A DNA stretch of 64,000 nt from Andalucia godoyi. Lineage: Eukaryota > Discoba > Jakobea > Jakobida > Andaluciidae. Shown here in pieces: positions 57,405 to 64,000 of this stretch. The stretch lies in the NCBI GenBank assembly GCA_009859145.1, contig VRVR01000047.1, forward strand, positions 4,934 through 68,933, in the 5' to 3' direction. The notes beneath the pieces were generated by a model. That model worked only from the letters and a program-made list of their open reading frames with translations. It did not search any database and was not told the origin of the DNA. The first letter of the stretch is position 1. Each line of letters begins with the position of its first letter. A program made the translations under genes and the position numbers.

Positions 57405-60400
57405 TCAAAAGGCGGGTTGGCACGGTTTGAAACGAAGGCACGATGTGACGTGATACGGCAGCAAATACGCTCGCTGTGCATCAGAGTAGCGAATGTCCAG
57501 GAAAGAGATCGACAAGATGCGTTGTGCAAGAGAATCCAACAAGCCGCTATCGACATCAAGCTGACGAGTCAAAGACACGGTTTCCCCAGAAAACCGAGAG
57601 ACCGAAAAGACGGCATCAATGGAAACTTCCACAGAGGCAATGAACATGTCCGACTCTGGAAACCGGATAGAAGCTGCTCGCAAATGGTCGTTCACATGAA
57701 AAATCCAGCCTCGGTGAAGGCCGAGCAGCGAAGGGCATCGAACAAGAGAATAGGGTGTTTCGTGCAGCATCTTGGCGGTCCCAAGCGTCAGCGCAAACGG
57801 GCGCACACTGGAAGGTCGGATGCTCACAAACTGAATGGAGTCGATCATGGAGACTACGGAAGCATCGGCTTGCAGAAACCGCTCCGTGAAAAGCGCTGGA
57901 TCATCGCCCCAGGAATCGTCAATTTTGGTCAAGACAACCGTCCACCTTGTGTTGCTTCGCATGCTCGACAGCAAAGCGGATTTCCAGTGTTTGATCACTT
58001 CGGATACCACGCCTTCGACAAAGGCGGATGCCGTGTGAACCCCAGTCTGCGTTGGCTTGACCGTAAAACGAAGACGGAACTCACCACGATCATCTACGGC
58101 ACACACAAACTGCTTTTGGAACGAATAGGCAACGAACATGACCTTGGAAAACAGCTGTGTCGACTGCAGACCAAGACGGCAGTGCACAGGATCGTCGACA
58201 ACAAAAGGAGGGCCTTGCAAGGCGTTGAACAATTCGAAAGACACTCGCCGCAGTGTAGATGATAACTGCGACGTATGGAACAGGACTTCTTGCGGTCTGA
58301 TGTGGAGAATGCGAACCCAGACGTTCTTCGTTTTCCAATAGCTGATCAGGGATTCCTCTTCCGCAAAATAACTGGCAGATCCATCAAACTCGGAGCAGAG
58401 CAGAAGGATCCCGATTTTGCGAACGCCGCCCGAAGGCGGAACCGCTGATGGCGTGCGAACGTCTGACGAGGAGCTGAAGGGCGATGTTGTCGAAGAACCT
58501 GCAACAGGTGATTGGCCACTTTCGTCTGCTTCTATGATGTTCTTGATGTCTATGTTCACCTTCTGCAACACGGCAAGAATCTTGGACGGTACAGAACTTG
58601 AAAGTGGATCCGATGCGCCACTGCTGCCAGATGACTGAGCAAGATTCTGCAGGCTGGACGCCGACGAGTTGCTGGACGTCGATCCGGAGCTGGCGAGTGC
58701 GCCGGTACACAATACCGACGACCTCTTTCGCAAGGATCCGAAACAGCAGTCAGAAAATGTTCCGTGAACATTTGTCGCGAAAAACTGCAAGGAAGACTCC
58801 CATTGACGATGATCGACGAGACCGTAGTCGGGAAACGTTTGGTCTGTCGAGACAACGAGCAGATGCGCCTGTTCTGACGAAACGGGGGGTGCAAACGGCT
58901 GGATGTTCGAGGATGCCCAACTTGGTACAATGGATGGGAAAACTGCCAAGTAGTCACTTTTTAGTCCACACAAAATGTTCGGCGGATAAAGACGCGTAAT
59001 GCTGCATTCGTGTCCGTTGGACTCGATAAACCGGGGATCGACATATTCTTGCAAATAAGACGGAGGCTCTGGGGAAAACAGCAAGTCGTCCACCAGCAAA
59101 TCCACGGAAACAATGTGCTGCGACGCAAACGAAATTTTGTACGCTTTTTCCCTCCACGATGAATACGAGTTTCCGAAGTCGGGGCCTTCGCTGGATGACG
59201 ATAGAACCGCTGTGGAGGAAAAATCTTGCTCATACATTACCGAAGACGCCTGGACGCTTTCAAGCACTGTGATCCACTCCTGGCTCTCCGACACAGACAT
59301 TTCGTACTCAGCTGCACTCTTTTCCGCGGGGCCATCGACCTCAGACAACATGTGCGGCGAGTTGCAGTTGGAGTTCGAGGTAAGCTTCGGGGATATCGAC
59401 CGGATCTTGAAATCGTGGTCGTAGTCCGTCTCAGAACCGGCAGACACAATATCTCGCAGGCGAGAAAGAGCGACCGTCGACATATTCTGAAACGAACTAG
59501 AAACGCTCGCATTCGAGAGCGATGACGCATCATGACTCAATCCATTGGGCTGATGATCCTGCAAAGAAGAGAAATCCGGAACACTCTCTCGGTACTCCCG
59601 TGACACGTCCAGCGACCCTTCTGACAGGAACTTTTCCACCAGCGACGGATCCGAATAGCTGGCCGGACCATTGACGGGCTCCACGCTGTGATTGTTACTG
59701 CGTAAACTCCACGGAGATGAGCCAGAGCTCGCCGGCACCGGTTGAGTGCGCGAGGCTAAGCGACGTTTCATATCTTCCAAGCGTCTCTTTGTTTCTTGCA
59801 TTCTCATTTTAGCCTGTTCCGCCGCAGGCCGTTCAACAGCCTTCGGTTCGCTGCGAACCTGGGGCAACGATGGAGACAGCGATGGAAAAGACTTTGGAGG
59901 ATCCGGCTTTGGTTCGTCCGAGTAAAACGAGTCTAGAACGCTCTCCATTCCTCCTCCTTCGGATTTGACGAATGCATTATCCATGCTATTGCCAATCGCT
60001 ATTCTTTTCAGAGCATTGATACGATCGCCAGGAAAAGACGGATCGACAATTGGTGCAAACGAATTCAATCCAACACCTGTGAGTGGCGATGGACTGAACA
60101 CTCGTCCACCGCTCAGCAGGCCATCCGAAATGGGGCCGGCATGAATCCCAGTTTTTCCGTCTGCAGAAAGTCCAACGGGAACGGGATCCAGCGACGAGTC
60201 AATGTCCATTGGGTCCGCTATGGGCGGAATGTCCATTCCTGGAGACAGCGAGTGTGCAGATCCCGAAAACGACCCTGGAAGGGAACCAGAAGGACTTGCT
60301 CGAGAAAACACAGACAAGTACTGGCCGCCAGAAGAAGACTTTGGCGGAGGATCTAGACTGGTAACTGGTGTTCCTCGCACGACTTCTATGGAAATGGCAG

Positions 60401-61400
60401 CGGAAGCGGAAGATGCAGAAACCACTGGTCTCTTGTGCACCGATGCCAGCGTGCCCCCGCCGCTGACGCCCTGCATCTGACCTGCAGGGACGGGAACCAG
60501 AACCGGAGGCTTCATGAACGTTTTTCTCAAAGGCCGATTCGCGACTATCCTTTCTTGGCTTCCGGGGCTTGTCGGCTCTGCAAGGTCTTCGGTATCCATC
60601 GGTCTCGGCATCTTTTCCATTTCATCGTCGTCTTGATCAAACGACGTATTTCCATCATTCAACACGCCCTCCATTGCGATCTTGTCATCCCCCTCGGTGA
60701 TTACAATCGACATGCTCCTCGCTTTCTCAACCGGAGCGGCCGTTGTCTTCTTCTTCTTGTCTGGAAACATGACAGCAATTCCCGGAAACAGACTCGAAGG
60801 TCCGTTCCATCGATCAAACGACATTCGCACAACGGGGTGGTACAAAATGCCAGCCGAAGACGACCAGAACTGGCAGTCATACATCCTTGGCAACACAGAA
60901 AGCAGCGCCTCAATCCCTCTGCTCATTAACTCGTCCTTCTCTGCTATTTGTGCGTAACCGCACTTTGCAAGCAGTCCAGTGCACGCAGCCAGGTTGACGA
61001 GACCTCCTTCTTCCTGATGAGCTCCAAGAGTGCGCTTCTCATTACTTCCAACGGACGAAGCTGAGGCCGAAGATTTGAGTCTATAATCCAAAAACCGACG
61101 AACCACTCCTTCTCGATCCAGCATGAACTTCTCGAGTTTCTTGAACGCAGACGCAGGGATCACGAATACAAACGGTTGTGTCTGCGGAATAAACGTCGAT
61201 GAATGCTGGCGCGGAGTCTGCAGCGTGCATGGAAACACAACACAGTCGTGCGAGCACGTCACAAGAACATGACAACACCTCCGAATCGACTGTTCGGAAT
61301 ACTTTGGCGATGAAAACAGTGCTATTGAAGACTGTGGACATAGCAAAAACAAATTCACTCTTGCAGAAGATGCGCTCGTACTGCCCGCAGAGTAAGGCAT
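57405..61400 (-). CDS. MED13: MED13 homologue (Mediator kinase module), 1331 aa
   Basis: MED13 links the Cdk8 kinase module to core Mediator. ATG at 61400 is used; 17 more codons are open upstream, possibly a spliced first exon. TGA stop. The N-terminal ~200 residues are folded (FVFVIPASAFKKLEKFMLD...; LPRMYDCQFWSSSAGILYHP), the middle (~230-800) is long, Ser/Pro-rich and disordered, and the C-terminal ~500 residues follow MED13: FVVDDPVHCRLGLQ, the strand pair FVAYSFQKQFVCAVDDRGEFRLRF (compare DDQRWLLATCTDQRGEL), WTVVLTKIDD, and the very end LSISFLDIRYSDAQRAYLLPYHV, the usual MED13 finish. Divergent and shorter than animal MED13, but the C-terminal order is convincing. Confidence 0.8.
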   Translation of the reverse strand: MPYSAGSTSASSARVNLFLLCPQSSIALFSSPKYSEQSIRRCCHVLVTCSHDCVVFPCTLQTPRQHSSTFIPQTQPFVFVIPASAFKKLEKFMLDREGVVRRFLDYRLKSSASASSVGSNEKRTLGAHQEEGGLVNLAACTGLLAKCGYAQIAEKDELMSRGIEALLSVLPRMYDCQFWSSSAGILYHPVVRMSFDRWNGPSSLFPGIAVMFPDKKKKTTAAPVEKARSMSIVITEGDDKIAMEGVLNDGNTSFDQDDDEMEKMPRPMDTEDLAEPTSPGSQERIVANRPLRKTFMKPPVLVPVPAGQMQGVSGGGTLASVHKRPVVSASSASAAISIEVVRGTPVTSLDPPPKSSSGGQYLSVFSRASPSGSLPGSFSGSAHSLSPGMDIPPIADPMDIDSSLDPVPVGLSADGKTGIHAGPISDGLLSGGRVFSPSPLTGVGLNSFAPIVDPSFPGDRINALKRIAIGNSMDNAFVKSEGGGMESVLDSFYSDEPKPDPPKSFPSLSPSLPQVRSEPKAVERPAAEQAKMRMQETKRRLEDMKRRLASRTQPVPASSGSSPWSLRSNNHSVEPVNGPASYSDPSLVEKFLSEGSLDVSREYRESVPDFSSLQDHQPNGLSHDASSLSNASVSSSFQNMSTVALSRLRDIVSAGSETDYDHDFKIRSISPKLTSNSNCNSPHMLSEVDGPAEKSAAEYEMSVSESQEWITVLESVQASSVMYEQDFSSTAVLSSSSEGPDFGNSYSSWREKAYKISFASQHIVSVDLLVDDLLFSPEPPSYLQEYVDPRFIESNGHECSITRLYPPNILCGLKSDYLAVFPSIVPSWASSNIQPFAPPVSSEQAHLLVVSTDQTFPDYGLVDHRQWESSLQFFATNVHGTFSDCCFGSLRKRSSVLCTGALASSGSTSSNSSASSLQNLAQSSGSSGASDPLSSSVPSKILAVLQKVNIDIKNIIEADESGQSPVAGSSTTSPFSSSSDVRTPSAVPPSGGVRKIGILLLCSEFDGSASYFAEEESLISYWKTKNVWVRILHIRPQEVLFHTSQLSSTLRRVSFELFNALQGPPFVVDDPVHCRLGLQSTQLFSKVMFVAYSFQKQFVCAVDDRGEFRLRFTVKPTQTGVHTASAFVEGVVSEVIKHWKSALLSSMRSNTRWTVVLTKIDDSWGDDPALFTERFLQADASVVSMIDSIQFVSIRPSSVRPFALTLGTAKMLHETPYSLVRCPSLLGLHRGWIFHVNDHLRAASIRFPESDMFIASVEVSIDAVFSVSRFSGETVSLTRQLDVDSGLLDSLAQRILSISFLDIRYSDAQRAYLLPYHVTSCLRFKPCQPAF

Positions 61401-61809
61401 CCCTCGCTCTATCTCTGATGTATTTTGTCGTGTGACCAACTCTAATAACAAGAAACAAAAAAGAATTTACAAAGATGCATATAATTTACAAAAAAAAAAA
61501 CAGAGCACAGAGAGACAGAGAGACAGAGAGAGAGACACAGAGAGAGAGAGAGAGAGTGTGTGTGTGTGTGTGTGCTCCAAAGCCTCAATTGATTCAAAAC
61601 TGCGGCAGAAAAATCGGCCCTCGCTGCAGTCTGAACGTCACTGTCTGCCGTAGTCATGCAGCTCGCAGTTGGAACAGCTCGACAGCTTTCATGGCGGAAG
61701 AAAATTACAGGAAACCGAAGAAGGACGGTAGGGAGAAGGAAACAACAGTCCAGGACTCCAAGATAACGGCTGGAGGACACCCGCCAGTGGATAGAGGATA
61801 GAGGAGGAT
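61401..61809. other. Divergent intergenic region with GA/GT tracts and a short upstream ORF
   Basis: (GA/CA)n at 61500-61555 and (GT)n at 61556-61573. A 36-codon ORF (61691-61801: ATGGCGGAAGAA.., TAG) ends 8 bp before the DENND6-like ATG and would precede it on the same transcript. Confidence 0.7.
61691..61801 (+). other. Possible uORF before the DENND6-like gene
   Basis: 36 codons beginning MAEENYRKPKK, TAG stop, 8 bp upstream of the main start. It is the first ATG after the GT repeat. Could lower translation of the main ORF; alternatively it is part of a 5' exon whose splice I cannot see. Confidence 0.4.
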
Positions 61810-64000
61810 ATGATCCATTCGACAAGCATTGCGGAGTTTGATATTGATGTTGGAAACACGTTGAGCGTGGTTTATCCGTTGAGAGCGTTTGATTGCTGTG
61901 CGCTGTCGCTGAATTACATTGCGGACCACTGTCTTCCGGATGGCGGACACGCATTTACTTCGGATTCGACGTACTTTACATTGAGCCGAGAGGAGTTTTT
62001 CAAACGGCCTGTTCCGAGCGATGCGCCGTCTGAGCTTTTTGGATTTGCGTACTTCGTGAATGTGCGGGATGAAACGGTGCGACGAGGGGCGGTGCAGAAG
62101 TCGATTGTGGTAATATCGTCGTACAGAATGACGGACATGTTTATTCCGCTGTACAAGGCGTGCATGGACCGCTTCATGACGTCGCCGAGTGTTGTGCTGT
62201 TGCAGCATCTGTATGAGGGAATTCACAAGGCGATCGTGATGCAGTCGACTTCGGTAACGTTGTTCCAGAAGCTGGAGGACGTCGCGCCGTTTCACATGCA
62301 TATTGTGCTGCCTCCACGAGACGAATGGACACAAATATCAGTCAAGGACTTCGTGAAGCGCTTTGGAACGGATGTGCTGTACATTCGGTCTGCGCTCCTC
62401 TTGAAATGCAGAGTCATGATTGTCGGAACTCCCGCTTTCGATGTGTGCAATGCAGTCATTGCGTCGCTGTACTTGCTTGGCGACGACAGGCTGATGCCGC
62501 CTACCCCGTTCTCTCCGCACGTCTGTCTTGCGGACATGGACAGAATCATCGGCGCCAGTGCGTTCTTGTACGGAACAACAAACCGGCTGTTTGAAGAGCG
62601 GAAAGACTGGGCAGATGTCGTCGTCTCGTTCGAGTCCAACAAGGTGATCTTTTCAGAGTCTTCGGCACAAAAAATGGAAATCAAGAAAAATGTATCCTCC
62701 GCAGCACGAAGGCGGCTTCGATACGTTGTTTCGGGGATCCAGGAAGGAAGATCCGAGTCTTGGGTGCGTGTGCAAGTGGGCCATTTGGCAGCATTGGACA
62801 GACAGGACGATGGAACAAGCCCCATGTCCGAGCTGGGAGCCGCTGGGGGCAGTCCGTCGGCTTTAGCAGCACCCGGTAGTGGCGGAGGTGGCGGTGGGGG
62901 AAGCATGTTGCGACAGAGATTTTCGGAGCATCTTGAAAGGGATGCACAGGCTATCATCAAGGAGTTGCTGACCAGAAAAGAAGAGTTGGGACAATTGGAC
63001 AGAAGAAAGCTGTTGTATGAATTGTATAAGAAGTGCTCCACCCAAGGCACCTGGTCTCAGGCAAATCCACCTCTGACTGTGCCAACTTCTCCAACCCCGG
63101 CTCCGTCTCCGGCAGGCTCATCTCCTTCGTTCGCTGTCGTGGGTTCTCCTGCGGCATCGTCGCCGCAACCTGATCTGCTTTCGGCAACCGTGGAAGTTCC
63201 ACTGTCCTGCATTCTTGGGTTTCTTGACGATCAGTCTGCCCAGGTTCGGAAATACGCACTCTCGCTTCTGTCTCCCTGGGCAGCGATGGTCATTCTGAAC
63301 AGAGTCGTGAAGTTTTTGAATGACCCTATGCCGAACGTCGTCAATTCGGCGGCTCTTGTTTTGCTGCGGATTTCTGACTCTCCCTCGGGTGCACGTCTGA
63401 TTGCTCAGGACCCCGAAGCCGTGGAGTTTTTGATTTGCGCCCTGATGAATGATGAAGATGACATGGAGTATCGTAGCCGGGCGTGCTCAGTTTTGAGGAA
63501 TGTGTTCGCCTCGTGCTCGAGGCGGAATCAGAAGCTTTCCATGTTTGCTGGCGTTGAAGAGGAACCTCTGTTGGATTTGCCAACAGACCACGACAAGACC
63601 TCGCCGTTCTTTTTCTGCCAGCCTCCGAATATCATGACCCTGTCACGTTTGCAAGATCTTGCGTCGCGACTAAAGTCTGGTCCACGATCCAAGCTGTCGG
63701 ATTCTTTGTTGCTTCTACTCGACGAGTGGTCAACCAACTTGGACGGCTTGGTCCCTTCTGAAGGTGTCCGAGAGAGGATCCAGGATCTTTCATTTCCTGA
63801 CCTAGACGTCATGACTGGCTGCGCTTCCTCATTGCTGATGAGCGTGAACTTGGACCGCATTCTGCTTTTGCAGTGCATCCATTCAGACGTGGTTTCGATT
63901 CTGCTAATGTCGATCACCCTTCGGTCGGGCGAGCACCAACTGTGCCGACTTTCCTATGCTTTGCTGTCGCTGGTCGCAGATACAAATTACGGCTGCCGAA
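61810..64000 (+). CDS. DENND6: DENND6-like DENN protein with ARM/HEAT-like tail, partial
   Basis: DENN proteins are exchange factors for Rab GTPases; DENND6 acts on Rab14 in endosomal recycling. ATG at 61810, open to the window end (730 codons). The uDENN part has FDIDVGNTLSVVYP, CLPDGGHAF and FGFAYFVNVRDETVRRGAVQKSIVVIS, very close to DENND6 (VRDKTLKRGYFQKSLVLIS). cDENN/dDENN follow: VLYIRSALLLKCRVMIVG, SPHVCLADMDRIIGASAFLYG, TTNRLFEERKDWADVVV. A Gly run (~355-363) leads to helical sequence, and from ~460 an ARM/HEAT-like array (SCILGFLDDQSAQVRKYALSLLSPW; VVKFLNDPMPNVVNSAALVLLRI; LICALMNDEDDMEYRSRACSVL) continues beyond the window. Animal DENND6 (~600 aa) lacks such a tail. Confidence 0.85.
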   Translation, partial: MIHSTSIAEFDIDVGNTLSVVYPLRAFDCCALSLNYIADHCLPDGGHAFTSDSTYFTLSREEFFKRPVPSDAPSELFGFAYFVNVRDETVRRGAVQKSIVVISSYRMTDMFIPLYKACMDRFMTSPSVVLLQHLYEGIHKAIVMQSTSVTLFQKLEDVAPFHMHIVLPPRDEWTQISVKDFVKRFGTDVLYIRSALLLKCRVMIVGTPAFDVCNAVIASLYLLGDDRLMPPTPFSPHVCLADMDRIIGASAFLYGTTNRLFEERKDWADVVVSFESNKVIFSESSAQKMEIKKNVSSAARRRLRYVVSGIQEGRSESWVRVQVGHLAALDRQDDGTSPMSELGAAGGSPSALAAPGSGGGGGGGSMLRQRFSEHLERDAQAIIKELLTRKEELGQLDRRKLLYELYKKCSTQGTWSQANPPLTVPTSPTPAPSPAGSSPSFAVVGSPAASSPQPDLLSATVEVPLSCILGFLDDQSAQVRKYALSLLSPWAAMVILNRVVKFLNDPMPNVVNSAALVLLRISDSPSGARLIAQDPEAVEFLICALMNDEDDMEYRSRACSVLRNVFASCSRRNQKLSMFAGVEEEPLLDLPTDHDKTSPFFFCQPPNIMTLSRLQDLASRLKSGPRSKLSDSLLLLLDEWSTNLDGLVPSEGVRERIQDLSFPDLDVMTGCASSLLMSVNLDRILLLQCIHSDVVSILLMSITLRSGEHQLCRLSYALLSLVADTNYGCR

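Overview
The window is 64 kb of compact eukaryotic nuclear DNA, most likely from a free-living, flagellated unicellular protist. Eukaryotic origin is clear from a roadblock dynein light chain, TPX2, a p24 cargo receptor, nicastrin, MED13, muskelin, a ZnT6-like transporter and a DENN protein, together with GT-AG introns, one of which carries a TACTAAT branch point. Base composition is balanced, coding density is high and introns are few. I cannot name the species from the sequence.

Layout. 0-8 kb: a double-AAA+ (CbbX/CfxQ-type) ATPase that runs off the left edge and is interrupted by an in-frame TAG; a WD40 scrap; a decayed dispersed repeat; a coiled-coil protein. 8-22.6 kb: a poly-Asp hypothetical; a 1630-residue beta-helix/multi-membrane surface protein; muskelin; a small coiled-coil protein; a four-TM protein; a p24 protein; a PI-PLC-like phosphodiesterase. 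23-37 kb: mostly Q/N/S-rich coiled-coil proteins of unknown function, plus two small hypotheticals and repeats. 37-43 kb: DYNLRB, DNMT2-type tRNA methyltransferase, a large ankyrin protein. 43-52 kb: ZnT6-like transporter (one intron), TPX2 (one intron), a single-domain Hch1/Aha1-type Hsp90 co-chaperone, nicastrin, an eight-TM TMC-like protein. 52-64 kb: a dispersed repeat, a kelch protein, a duplicated four-TM protein, MED13, and a DENND6-like protein with an ARM-like tail cut by the right edge.

These are housekeeping eukaryotic genes with no operon-like logic. Several act in shared cell systems: microtubules and spindle (TPX2, dynein roadblock), endomembrane traffic and proteolysis (p24, ZnT6, nicastrin, DENND6), transcription (MED13) and Hsp90 function. 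Neighbouring genes alternate strand in 23 of 28 adjacent pairs, giving mostly divergent promoters and close convergent ends.

Three families of dispersed, decayed repeats lie in the longer intergenic gaps (about 4.1, 7.5, 18.4, 22.9, 30.2, 30.8 and 52.4 kb). One copy carries a clean ~121-bp insertion that contains the core of another family. These repeats, the nonsense codon in the AAA+ gene and the in-frame intron in the zinc transporter gene are the observations most worth checking.
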